This document shows, piece after piece, positions 1 to 8,183 of a DNA stretch of 64,000 nt; the stretch's first letter is position 1, and each line of letters begins with the position of its first letter. Position numbers and translations under genes: made by a program. The stretch comes from Prevotellamassilia timonensis (lineage in GTDB: Bacteria; Bacteroidota; Bacteroidia; Bacteroidales; Bacteroidaceae). The notes under the pieces are model-generated. The model had not been told where the DNA came from, did no database searches, and was given only the letters and a program-made list of their open reading frames with translations. Location of the stretch: positions 268,291-332,290 of the forward strand of contig NZ_LT629843.1 of the NCBI RefSeq assembly GCF_900106785.1. Direction: 5' to 3'.

Positions 1-207
1 GTCGGCCACATCGCTCACAGCCTTGAGCTGGCCCGCACCCTCGGGGGGCGTGTTGCTCAAGGCCGTCACGATGCCCGTGTAGTAGCGGCGTGCGCCAAAC
101 TGCACCACCACACGCACACCGGGCTTTACCCGTGCGGCCAACTCAGGCGGCACGGTGTAAGTAAAGGTGGTCCCGACAGCAAGGGGCAGAAGTATCTGGG
201 CGTACAT
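1..207 (-). CDS. priA: Primosomal protein N' (PriA), N-terminal fragment
   Basis: The reading frame starts at an ATG at 207 and runs off the left edge of the window, giving 69 codons. The visible N-terminus reads MYAQILLPLAVGTTFTYTVP and continues with a segment rich in VVVQFG and YYTGIV. This matches the 3'-end DNA-binding domain that opens PriA helicases. PriA reloads the replicative helicase at stalled forks in the cytoplasm. The helicase and zinc-binding parts lie outside the window, so the identification rests on this N-terminal domain only. The 5' leader holds simple GTTAGG/GTTAATGG repeats and a TATCTTTG box on the same strand. Confidence 0.8.
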   Translation of the reverse strand, partial: MYAQILLPLAVGTTFTYTVPPELAARVKPGVRVVVQFGARRYYTGIVTALSNTPPEGAGQLKAVSDVAD

Positions 208-285
208 GTGAAGAGGGGTTAGGGGGTTAGGAGGTTAGAGGGTTAATGGGTTAGGAGGTTAATGGGTTAATGGCATGGCGCGCAG
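208..285. repeat. Degenerate GTTAGG/GTTAATGG repeat in the priA leader
   Basis: About eight tandem, imperfect 7-9 bp units of the type GGTTAGG, GAGGTTAGA and GGGTTAAT lie directly upstream of priA. They resemble the GTTGAC/GTTAAC-type units found elsewhere in the window. The rest of 286-600 holds two promoter-like boxes and no supportable gene. Confidence 0.6.
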
Positions 286-298
286 CACGCCACTGGTG

Positions 299-306
299 CA
301 AAGATA
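299..306 (-). promoter_or_regulatory. Putative -7 box for priA
   Basis: On the minus strand this reads TATCTTTG, matching the Bacteroidota -7 consensus TAnnTTTG, about 90 bp upstream of the priA start. No upstream TTTG at the usual 19-20 bp spacing is evident. Confidence 0.35.
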
Positions 307-500
307 GTACATTCTGCACAAATATGCCGCCACGCTGGCGCAAGCATATAGCGCAACACCGAACGGGGGAAACGCCGTTCACACTCTTTCAACTCCTTTC
401 AAACCGCTTTCACTTATTCAAAAATTCCAAATAATTGTCCAAAATCACGCCTAACACCCTATTTTTCTGCAAAAAACGTGCAACGTATACCAAAAGGTCG

Positions 501-508
501 TACATTTG
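501..508 (+). promoter_or_regulatory. Putative -7 box for the outer-membrane barrel gene
   Basis: TACATTTG matches the Bacteroidota -7 consensus and lies about 90 bp upstream of the start codon at 601. No clear -33 element is seen. The box supports the shorter start, because the upstream in-frame ATG at 478 precedes this promoter. Confidence 0.45.
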
Positions 509-600
509 CGCCAACAATCAGTTGGCAACGGTGCAACACATGGCGCAAAACCGCCACACGAAATGCGACCGTGGCCGTAACTATTAAAATTGACACTACA

Positions 601-1179
601 ATGAAAAAGGTATTCTTAACAGTAGCTCTCGCTGCCGCTTCATTGGCAGCAAGTGCACAGGTTTACGTAGGTGGTGGAGTAGGTTTCTGGCGCAATGCTG
701 ACGACAACCACACTAATTTCAATATCAAACCCGAGATTGGTTACAACCTCTCAGATAAGTGGGACCTCGGTATCGGCATTGGCTTCAACCATGACTACTA
801 TGGCAAGGGCGAATATGACGGCGAGACTCTCTCAAAGACTAAGGTTAACAGCTTTGAGGTTGACCCGTACGCTCGTTGGAGCTTTGTAAAGTTCGGTCCC
901 GTTAAGCTCTTCCTCGACATGGGCTTCGGTATCAACACTTACAAGGTTAAGGGTGAAATAATGGGCCACGACTATGATAGCGACGCTCAGGTAGGCTGGC
1001 GCATAGGTGTTCAGCCCGGTGTAAAGGTTTCTTTGGCCAAGAACGTTGACTTCGTTGCTCACATGGGCTTCCTCGGCTACCAAGAAGCTGACGATAACCT
1101 CTGCTCATACGGCGAAGACGGCTTCGGCTTCAAATTCTCAGGCAACAACCTCAACTTTGGTATCCTCTACAACTTCTAA
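601..1179 (+). CDS. Outer-membrane beta-barrel protein (porin/OmpA-barrel-like)
   Basis: A 192-residue protein. The ATG at 601 is chosen because it gives a clean signal peptide, MKKVFLTVALAAASLAASAQ, with cleavage after AQ; an upstream in-frame ATG at 478 would add a basic, non-signal extension. After the signal come alternating amphipathic strands rich in Gly, Tyr, Phe and Asp (VYVGGGVGFWRN near the start), and the protein ends in NFGILYNF with a terminal Phe, typical of 8-stranded barrels inserted by BamA. Its role is unknown; structural or adhesive functions are usual for this family. It is monocistronic, with its own promoter-like box and a strong terminator just downstream. Confidence 0.8.
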   Translation: MKKVFLTVALAAASLAASAQVYVGGGVGFWRNADDNHTNFNIKPEIGYNLSDKWDLGIGIGFNHDYYGKGEYDGETLSKTKVNSFEVDPYARWSFVKFGPVKLFLDMGFGINTYKVKGEIMGHDYDSDAQVGWRIGVQPGVKVSLAKNVDFVAHMGFLGYQEADDNLCSYGEDGFGFKFSGNNLNFGILYNF

Positions 1180-1207
1180 GTTGTTACTGTTACATACATA
1201 AAGGCAT

Positions 1208-1246
1208 AACACGGCACTGCTTGCTACACGCAAGTGGTGCCGTGTT
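1208..1246 (+). terminator. Intrinsic terminator after the barrel gene
   Basis: AACACGGCAC pairs perfectly with GTGCCGTGTT around a loop that itself contains complementary TTGC/GCAA. It starts 29 bp after the stop codon and is followed by a short T-run. Confidence 0.75.
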
Positions 1247-1346
1247 TGCGTTGTGCGCCACCGCAACATGGCAACCCAAACGGCCATTTTGTGCCAATTA
1301 CGACCAAAACATTGCAACTTGGGGCGAGACAAACCCTTTTATCATG

Positions 1347-1354
1347 TATATTTG
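1347..1354 (+). promoter_or_regulatory. Putative -7 box for the Ca2+ ATPase gene
   Basis: TATATTTG matches TAnnTTTG, 41 bp upstream of the ATG at 1396. This placement argues against starts further upstream. Confidence 0.5.
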
Positions 1355-1395
1355 CAGCACAAACGCAATATAACAAAAACCTTATAACAAGCAAC

Positions 1396-4098
1396 ATGAC
1401 ACAACAACACATCACGGGACTCACCCCGCAACAGGTGGCCGAAAGCCGCGCCAAGCATGGCGCCAACGTGCTCACACCACCCGAAAAGGAACCTCTCTGG
1501 AAACAATTTCTCGAGAAATTCACCGACCCGCTCATCATCATACTAATGATAGCCGGCGCGCTGAGCATCGGCATTTCGCTGTACGAGCGCTTTGGTCTGG
1601 GCGAAGGGGCCGAGGTATTCTTCGAGCCGGTGGGCATCTTCGTAGCCATATTCCTGGCCACGGGACTTGCCTTCTACTTTGAACTGCAGGCCGACAAGGA
1701 ATTCACCATTCTCAACCAGGTGAACGACGACGAAATGGTTGAGGTCATACGCGATGGCAACGCCACACACATTGCACGCCGCGATGTGGTGGTGGGCGAC
1801 GTGGTAGTAATCAACACGGGCGAGGAAGTGCCGGCCGACGGCGACCTTATCACAGCCGTGTCGCTGGCCGTCGACGAGTCGACCCTCACCGGCGAACCGC
1901 TCTGCCGCAAAAGCACCGACGAAAAGGACTTCGACACCAACGCCACCTTTGCCACCAACCATGTGCTGAAGGGCACCAAGGTGATGGAGGGCCACGGCTT
2001 GATGCAGGTCACTGCCGTAGGCGACCATACCGAACAGGGCAAGGTGTTCGAGGCAGTACAAATTGACTCGAGCGTGAAAACACCGCTCAACGAGCAGCTC
2101 GACGGACTGGGCGACCTCATTACCAAGGTGAGCTACGGCATAGCAGCCCTCATTGTGGTGGGCCGCGTTATCATGTGCTTCGTGGGCGGACTTGAAATTG
2201 GCGATACCAATGTGCCGGGCATGGAGCTGTTCACCACCAGCGCAGGCATTGCCGCCTTTATAGCCTACTTGCTGCAAACCTGCATGATAGCCGTCACACT
2301 GATTGTGGTGGCCGTGCCCGAAGGCCTGCCAATGGCTGTCACACTGAGCCTGGCATACAGCATGCGCCGTATGCTCAAGACCAACAACCTGGTGCGCAAG
2401 ATGCACGCTTGCGAAACGATGGGTGCCACCACCGTCATCTGCACCGACAAGACGGGCACACTCACACAGAACCAAATGCACGTAGACGAGTTCAAGGTTT
2501 ACGGACAGGCTGCCGAGGCCATGATAGCCGAGGGCATTGCCACCAACTCTACTGCCGAACTCGACTTCAGCAACAAGAGCAAACCCAATGTGCTGGGCAA
2601 CCCTACCGAGGGCGCGCTGCTGCTGTGGCTCAACGACCACGGCACCGACTACCGCACCCTGCGCGAAGGGGCCAAGGTGGTGGAGGAACTGCCCTTCAGC
2701 ACCGAACGCAAATACATGGCTACTGTGGTGCAGTCGGCCGCCGTGCCTGGCAAGCGCATGCTCTACGTCAAGGGCGCGCCCGAAATTGTGTATGCGCTGT
2801 GCCACACGGCCGAAGTAAAGCTTGACGAGCTTAACGCACAACTGCTCAGCTGGCAGAACCGCGCCATGCGCACACTGGGCTTTGCCTGGGCCGAAGTGGC
2901 CGAGGGCGAAGAACCCATCAAGGACGGCAAAGTGGCCTGTACCTCACTCCACTTTGTGGCTGCCGCAGCCATTGCCGACCCCGTGCGCAGCGATGTGCCC
3001 GCCGCCGTCAAGGAGTGTATCAACGCTGGCATCAGCATCAAGATTGTAACGGGCGACACCCCGGGCACTGCCAAGGAAATTGGCCGCCAAATCGGACTGT
3101 GGCAGGACACCGACAACGACAGCCACATCATCACCGGCCCCGAGTTTGCCGCACTCAGCGACCAGGAGCTTGAGGCACGCATCAACGACCTCAAGATTAT
3201 TGCCCGCGCACGTCCTATGGACAAGAAGCGACTGGTTGAAACCCTTCAGCGCAAGGGTCAGGTGGTAGCAGTAACGGGCGATGGCACCAACGATGCCCCC
3301 GCGCTAAAGGCGGCCCATGTAGGTTTGTCGATGGGCGACGGCACAAGCGTGGCCAAGGAGGCCAGCGACATCACCATCATCGACAACTCGTTCTCGTCAA
3401 TAGGCAAGGCTGTGATGTGGGGACGCTCGCTCTACCAAAACATTCAGCGCTTCTTGCTCTTCCAGCTTACAGTCAATGTAACGGCCTGTCTGCTCGTGCT
3501 GTGCGGTGCCTTTATGGGCACAGAGTCGCCGCTGACGGTCACACAAATGTTGTGGATAAACCTCATCATGGACACCTTTGCAGCCATGGCACTGGCCTCG
3601 CTGCCACCGTCGGAGAGCGTAATGCTTGAAAAGCCGCGCGACCGCAAGGCTTTCATTCTCAACCGCGAAATGCTTGGCGAGATTGTGGGCGTAGGTGGCT
3701 TCTTCTTTGTCATGCTGCTCGCCCTGCTCTACATCTTCCAGCATGCCGACATCACACAGCTCACCGACTTGTGGAATCTGCAGTTGAGTGCCAAGGGCCA
3801 CGTCACACCCTACGAGCTCACCCTGCTCTTCACCATCTTCGTCATGACGCACTTCTTCTATCTGTTCAACGCACGCGCCTTCCACACTGGTCGCAGCGCA
3901 CTGCACTTCAAGGGCTGCAAGGGCTTGCTCGTCATTGCGCTTATCATCTTGATAGGACAGGTTATCATGGTCGAGATACCGGGCATACAGCAGTTCTTCA
4001 ACGTAACAGGACTCAAGCCCATCGACTGGGTCATCATCATCATTGGCTCGTCGCTGGTGCTCTGGGTGCGCGAACTGTGGCACGCCATTCGCAAGTAA
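1396..4098 (+). CDS. Calcium-translocating P-type ATPase, PMCA type
   Basis: A 900-residue type IIB P-ATPase that would export Ca2+ across the inner membrane at the cost of ATP. The ATG at 1396 gives the family's usual soluble N-terminus and sits after a -7 box. Visible landmarks: actuator-loop TGE near residue 165 (TGEP instead of TGES), the M4 motif PEGLP near 308 typical of Ca2+ pumps, the phosphorylated Asp in DKTGT at 351, the hinge TGDGTND at 627-633, and M6 residues Asn722 and Asp726 in NLIMDTF, the PMCA-type single-site signature. About ten membrane segments lie in the usual positions. It stands alone between two terminators. The family call is firm; the physiological ion could only be shown by assay. 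Confidence 0.93.
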   Translation: MTQQHITGLTPQQVAESRAKHGANVLTPPEKEPLWKQFLEKFTDPLIIILMIAGALSIGISLYERFGLGEGAEVFFEPVGIFVAIFLATGLAFYFELQADKEFTILNQVNDDEMVEVIRDGNATHIARRDVVVGDVVVINTGEEVPADGDLITAVSLAVDESTLTGEPLCRKSTDEKDFDTNATFATNHVLKGTKVMEGHGLMQVTAVGDHTEQGKVFEAVQIDSSVKTPLNEQLDGLGDLITKVSYGIAALIVVGRVIMCFVGGLEIGDTNVPGMELFTTSAGIAAFIAYLLQTCMIAVTLIVVAVPEGLPMAVTLSLAYSMRRMLKTNNLVRKMHACETMGATTVICTDKTGTLTQNQMHVDEFKVYGQAAEAMIAEGIATNSTAELDFSNKSKPNVLGNPTEGALLLWLNDHGTDYRTLREGAKVVEELPFSTERKYMATVVQSAAVPGKRMLYVKGAPEIVYALCHTAEVKLDELNAQLLSWQNRAMRTLGFAWAEVAEGEEPIKDGKVACTSLHFVAAAAIADPVRSDVPAAVKECINAGISIKIVTGDTPGTAKEIGRQIGLWQDTDNDSHIITGPEFAALSDQELEARINDLKIIARARPMDKKRLVETLQRKGQVVAVTGDGTNDAPALKAAHVGLSMGDGTSVAKEASDITIIDNSFSSIGKAVMWGRSLYQNIQRFLLFQLTVNVTACLLVLCGAFMGTESPLTVTQMLWINLIMDTFAAMALASLPPSESVMLEKPRDRKAFILNREMLGEIVGVGGFFFVMLLALLYIFQHADITQLTDLWNLQLSAKGHVTPYELTLLFTIFVMTHFFYLFNARAFHTGRSALHFKGCKGLLVIALIILIGQVIMVEIPGIQQFFNVTGLKPIDWVIIIIGSSLVLWVRELWHAIRK

Positions 4099-4157
4099 GC
4101 AGTGTTAGCCGCTTAACGCGGAGAACACAAGGACACAAGTTTTCAAAATGAACATAA

Positions 4158-4204
4158 GGGCTGACGCCGTAGCGTTATAAGTAGTAACGCTCCGACGTCA
4201 GCCC
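4158..4204 (+). terminator. Terminator-like hairpin after the Ca2+ ATPase
   Basis: A 19-bp stem with two mismatches (GGGCTGACG outer arm paired with CGTCAGCCC) and a 9-nt loop, about 60 bp after the stop codon. There is no strong T-run, but the following bases are AT-rich. Confidence 0.55.
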
Positions 4205-4245
4205 ATTATCATATTGGCACATTACATAAATGCTGCTCCCCTAAC

Positions 4246-4550
4246 ACAAACGCTACCTCTACAAACGCCAAACGCAAGCATCAAACGCAAGCATCAAACG
4301 CTACCACCAAACGCAAGCACTAATGGGGGCGACGCGTCTCGCGTCGGGAAAATGAATGCAATGTTCATACACTGAATAAAGGCTCACAGACAGCTAATTA
4401 CACGCTTGCCTGTGAGCCTTTGCCTTATTTTCCCGACGCGAGACGCGTCGCCCCCATTAGAGGTAGCGTTTAGAGGTAGCGTTTAGAGGTAGCGTTTAGA
4501 GGTAGCGCTTGGTGCTTGCGTTTAGAACTTGCACTTAGAGGTAGCACACT
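4246..4550. repeat. Nested palindromic element (locus a)
   Basis: It lies in the convergent gap between the ATPase and the next gene. Inward from the edges: 13-bp iterons (AAACGCAAGCATC, AAACGCTACCACC types on the left; about six TTTAGAGGTAGCG types on the right), then inverted core arms (stem CGACGCG, triloop TCT), then a loop module with a strong hairpin at 4378-4421 (arms related to AAAGGCTCACAGACAG). Both core arms carry TCT/AGA. The rest of the 4099-4672 gap holds only terminators. Confidence 0.85.
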
Positions 4551-4586
4551 ACCACATCAGCAAGCACGGCCCCACCCCATTAGCAC

Positions 4587-4628
4587 AACATTCCCCAACT
4601 GCACAGTTACGCGCAGTTGGGGAATGTT
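4587..4628 (-). terminator. Terminator of the minus-strand surface protein gene
   Basis: AACATTCCCCAACTGC pairs perfectly with its inverse over a 10-nt loop. It lies 45 bp beyond the stop codon at 4673-4675, with A-rich bases at its left edge on the minus strand. Confidence 0.75.
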
Positions 4629-4672
4629 TATAGTTCAACTGATGCCAAACACGGCATCATCGCAAGCAGAGC

Positions 4673-7600
4673 TTACTTCACAACAACCTTCTTGCCACCC
4701 TTGATGTAGAGACCTGCGGGGAGCTTGCCGCTCACGCGCACGCCACTCAATGTGTAAGTGGCACCAGCCTTGGCATCAGTCTTGGCATTGTTGATGCCAG
4801 TAGCCATGCCAATACCATATTCAAGCGTTATGGCAGGAATATTGTTGCCCTCGGGGTCGAGGAAGTAGCCCTCGGGGATTTCGATAGTGTATATACCCTT
4901 CTCAGTCTGATTTACCGGAATAGTATATTTGCCCCAGTTGACATCATCGGCCAAAGCGTCAACGCGGTCAATCTGCTCACCATTCTTCTTGATGGTAATC
5001 ATGCCTGAGCCAGTACCTACGCCGTCCGTTTCATAATCAACAAAGTCGATGGTCACATCGCCAAGGCTGGCTACTGTGCTGCCGTTCACAGGGTCGGTAG
5101 TGTAGTTCACCTCAACAGGTACGTCCTCACCCTTTACCGTGAAGAAACCCTCGTAAGACTTTGACACCACGCCATCAAACTGCTCGCCCGAAGTAAAGTA
5201 GCCTGCAGGAATGACGAGCGTGTAGCCGCCCTCCGCCTTGATAGGCTCCTCGAGCGTGAGGCGCATGGTGTTGGTAGTGGCAAAATAAGCCTTGTCGGTA
5301 GCTTCCTGGCCATACTTTGCAACAGCCTCCTCATAAGAGGCATTGTTGATGTAGTCAGCAATCTCCTGCACCTCGGGGTCGTCATATACAAAGGTGGCCG
5401 ATACTACCGGCACATCAACGGTGCTGAGCATGTCGAACACGTGAGCCTCAGCAAGGTCAATGCTGCCAAGCCCTATCACATCGGGGGCAGTCACGTCAAA
5501 CTGATAAAGCGAGTCAAGGTTCTCAGTAACACCCTGTACGGGCAATACGGTGAGTTCGGCACCATTATAGTCGAGCGTAAACTCGATGGCGCGCAGAGTA
5601 TTCTCACGCAATCCGCTGTTGCCACGCACACGCTGGCCGTTCTGGTCCTCGGCCACCACGTTGATGGTTACAAAGCGGTCCTCAATGCCAGCAGCCGTTG
5701 TGGGGTCGATGCTGAGCACCCACTGGTTAGAGTATCCCTCGCTGTCGGGCTCAACAGCCTCGTAAGCGGTGAAAGGTATGAAGTCGCGCATCTGTCCACC
5801 GGCTATACCCGTCTCGTCCTGCTTAATCTTTACAAGACCGCTGTAGTTGAGCGTAAGCTTGAAGTTGTCGGCACTGCTGATGGTGCTGTCGGCCGGTGTA
5901 AAGCTGTCGAGCGTGATGTCGCTGTACACATAGTCGGGCTCAGAGCCTGCGAAGTAGAGCGTATCGCTGCCCACCACAATGTCGCGGTAGGGGTTGAAAT
6001 TCTTGCCCATCTGCTGGTAGCCTGTCACTACCACGCGGTAGGTGTGGCCCAAATAGAGCTTGGTGTTGTCAGCACCCACCACCTGGCCTTCCCAGCCGGC
6101 GTCGGTGTGGTTTTCGATGTGCGTCTTAGTCACCACGTATGCCTCATCGCCCTCAGCAGCGTTAAGGTCGAACACATCATAGGTTACATACGAAATGCTG
6201 TCGTTGCCGGTCACGTTGTCGTAATTAGTAGTAATTACAACGGGGGCACCAGCCACAAATTCGCCAAGCGAGGCACCCTTCAAACTTACCGGTGCAGCCT
6301 CAGCCGAGGCCTGATAAGTCATGTCGAGCACGGCAAAGCCATTGTACTTGGCCGAGAAGAGCGCGCTGTAGTCCTTGCCATCGGCAGCCTTGAGGTCAAT
6401 CAAGCTCATGTACACATTCCGCTTGCCGCTCACCTCGGCGGGCACAGGCACCGAAAGGGTGTAGGCACCATCAATGTCGGTGTCGGCAGTCTCGGTGCAA
6501 GCCTCCTTGGCCACTGTGGCCACCTTGGTGCTGCCATCGGTGTCGGTGTAGGTAAAGCGCACACCGCTAAAGCTGAACTTCTTGTAGTCGGTGGCATACA
6601 CCTCAATCTGCTTGGTGTCGCCCAAACGGCTGCCGCTCTCGGGCATGATTTCGGTCTGTACGTTGACCGTCTCAACGCTATAGGGCATGCTGCACATAAA
6701 TGTGCCGCGCGAGCCCGAACTGGCGGTATACACAGGGTTGCCTTTCTTGTCGCACACGCTGCTCACGGTGAGCAGCATCTTGTCGTACACGGTAGTAATG
6801 CCGAGCATGGTCTGCGGGGTGCGTTCCTTGTCGGTAAGGTCAATCACAAGCTTGTTACCCTCCACGCTGAACGGGGGCACCTCGGTGTAGCGTGCGCTGG
6901 CCTCAGCGCCCGAGCTGGTGTCGCCATAGTTGAGCGTCACCTTGCCGTCGGCCACCACAATGTCGCCGTCGAAGGTGAGTGTTACAATGCCGTCGGCATC
7001 GCCCTTGGCCCAGAACGAGCGGAAGGCGTGGTCGGTGCTGAAGTTGCTCTTCGACACCAGGGCCACAGGCTTGGCGCCGCACTTAAAGCTGGCAGTGAGC
7101 ACACCGTCTGTGCCGTACTTCACACTTTCGTTGCCGCTGAGGCAAAGGCCCGACAGACGCACGCTGAAAGTGTCACCCTCCTTGAGTGTGCCGTTGGCCA
7201 TGAGTGCGTACACAGGCTCCTTCAAGCTGAAGAACACTCTGTTGCTGTTGATATTGAAATCGATGGGCTTGCTCACCGAGCCGGCCACAATTTCTACCTT
7301 TGAGCAGCTTACCTGATTGCTGAAGCCAAACGAGCACTGCGATGTGCTGGTGCACATAATAGTGCTGCCCTCTTCGGGCACGGTGGTAGTGCGTTCAAGT
7401 GAGTTCTCTGTGTTGAAAGTGAGGGTTGAGGTCACAGTGTTGAGACCATCGTACATGAAGTACACTGTCTGGCCGGCTACCACGTTGAGGTTGTAGTAGA
7501 AGTGGAACACCGGCAGACTCTCCTGAATGTTATTGTACGATATTGGAGTCTGACACGCCGCGTCGCTGTAGGGAATGAAATTTCCCGTGCCCGAGCTGGT

Positions 7601-7804
7601 GACGGTCAGAATGCCGTCGGCAGTAGCAGTGTAGTGGCCGGTCGAAGTGTTGAGGCCTTTGAGTTCGTAAGCCTTGTTCAGTTCGAGCGCACCATACTCT
7701 ACGGTGTCGGCAGCCTGTGCAGCCGACATGCCTGCCACAAGGAGCAGGCACAAGGCAAACACCCTGGTCAGGGCATGTGCCATGGTTGAGTAGATTTTAC
7801 CCAT
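4673..7804 (-). CDS. Large secreted surface protein with T9SS-like C-terminal tail
   Basis: A 1,043-residue protein of unknown function. It opens with a signal peptide whose hydrophobic core is VFALCLLLVAG and whose cleavage is likely after AQA; a second in-frame ATG seven codons downstream (MAHALTRVF) is an equally plausible start. The body is Thr/Ser/Asp-rich beta-sandwich-like sequence, with bacterial Ig-like segments such as LTFDGDIVVADGKVTLNYG and no catalytic motif that I recognise. The last 35 residues (YTLSGVRVSGKLPAG, then LYIKGGKKVVVK) have the form of Por-secretion C-terminal signals. Surface adhesin or structural protein is the best guess. It is transcribed alone and has a strong terminator. 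Confidence 0.8.
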   Translation of the reverse strand: MGKIYSTMAHALTRVFALCLLLVAGMSAAQAADTVEYGALELNKAYELKGLNTSTGHYTATADGILTVTSSGTGNFIPYSDAACQTPISYNNIQESLPVFHFYYNLNVVAGQTVYFMYDGLNTVTSTLTFNTENSLERTTTVPEEGSTIMCTSTSQCSFGFSNQVSCSKVEIVAGSVSKPIDFNINSNRVFFSLKEPVYALMANGTLKEGDTFSVRLSGLCLSGNESVKYGTDGVLTASFKCGAKPVALVSKSNFSTDHAFRSFWAKGDADGIVTLTFDGDIVVADGKVTLNYGDTSSGAEASARYTEVPPFSVEGNKLVIDLTDKERTPQTMLGITTVYDKMLLTVSSVCDKKGNPVYTASSGSRGTFMCSMPYSVETVNVQTEIMPESGSRLGDTKQIEVYATDYKKFSFSGVRFTYTDTDGSTKVATVAKEACTETADTDIDGAYTLSVPVPAEVSGKRNVYMSLIDLKAADGKDYSALFSAKYNGFAVLDMTYQASAEAAPVSLKGASLGEFVAGAPVVITTNYDNVTGNDSISYVTYDVFDLNAAEGDEAYVVTKTHIENHTDAGWEGQVVGADNTKLYLGHTYRVVVTGYQQMGKNFNPYRDIVVGSDTLYFAGSEPDYVYSDITLDSFTPADSTISSADNFKLTLNYSGLVKIKQDETGIAGGQMRDFIPFTAYEAVEPDSEGYSNQWVLSIDPTTAAGIEDRFVTINVVAEDQNGQRVRGNSGLRENTLRAIEFTLDYNGAELTVLPVQGVTENLDSLYQFDVTAPDVIGLGSIDLAEAHVFDMLSTVDVPVVSATFVYDDPEVQEIADYINNASYEEAVAKYGQEATDKAYFATTNTMRLTLEEPIKAEGGYTLVIPAGYFTSGEQFDGVVSKSYEGFFTVKGEDVPVEVNYTTDPVNGSTVASLGDVTIDFVDYETDGVGTGSGMITIKKNGEQIDRVDALADDVNWGKYTIPVNQTEKGIYTIEIPEGYFLDPEGNNIPAITLEYGIGMATGINNAKTDAKAGATYTLSGVRVSGKLPAGLYIKGGKKVVVK

Positions 7805-7903
7805 ACGGTTGAAATATTAAAGTTAATAATAATGTATGTATTGCGCATTGGCAGAATTAGTTGACGGGGCGACAGTTTGCCCTGGACAACAAACGTGCTT
7901 GGA

Positions 7904-8063
7904 GGCTGCTGAAAAAACCGACGCGGGACGCGTCGCCCCCATTAGAGCTAGCGTTTAGGGGTAGCGCTTAGTGGTAGCGTTTGGTGGTAGTGTTTGATGG
8001 TTGAAGAAACGCAAGCACTAATGGGGGCGACGCGTCCCGCGTCGGGCATTTTTCAGCAGCTTC
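7904..8063. repeat. Nested palindromic element, everted form (locus b)
   Basis: It lies between two minus-strand surface protein genes. The core arms (triloop TCC on both) are present in the opposite polarity from the other loci: the GTCGGG ends face outward, the ATTAG ends and four or five 13-bp iterons face inward. The edges are GGCTGCTGAAAAA and its inverse TTTTTCAGCAGC. GTTGAC/GTCAAC-type units lie just outside (7858-7880 and 8090-8112). No gene is seen in 7805-8183. Confidence 0.8.
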
Positions 8064-8129
8064 GCTTAACTACAAACGTGCTTGACGAACTTACCTGTCA
8101 ACCCGTCAACCAAATATGCTGTATTAGCC

Positions 8130-8177
8130 GTTAGCGGGGCAACCCAAGCAATAGTGCGCTTGTGCCGCCCCGCTAAC
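8130..8177 (-). terminator. Terminator of the Omp28-domain surface protein gene
   Basis: GTTAGCGGGGC and GCCCCGCTAAC form a perfect 11-bp outer stem, with further pairing inside. It lies 6 bp beyond the stop codon on the minus strand. Confidence 0.7.
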
Positions 8178-8183
8178 TATATG

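Noticed and set aside
478-600. Upstream start for the small outer-membrane barrel gene
   Set aside because: Starting at 478 would put a basic 41-residue extension before a perfect signal peptide and would precede the -7 box at 501-508.
5441-7303. 620-codon open frame on the plus strand
   Set aside because: It lies entirely antisense to the surface protein at 4673-7804, has no signal, domain or promoter, and has the His/Val/Gly-rich composition of a GC-driven shadow frame.
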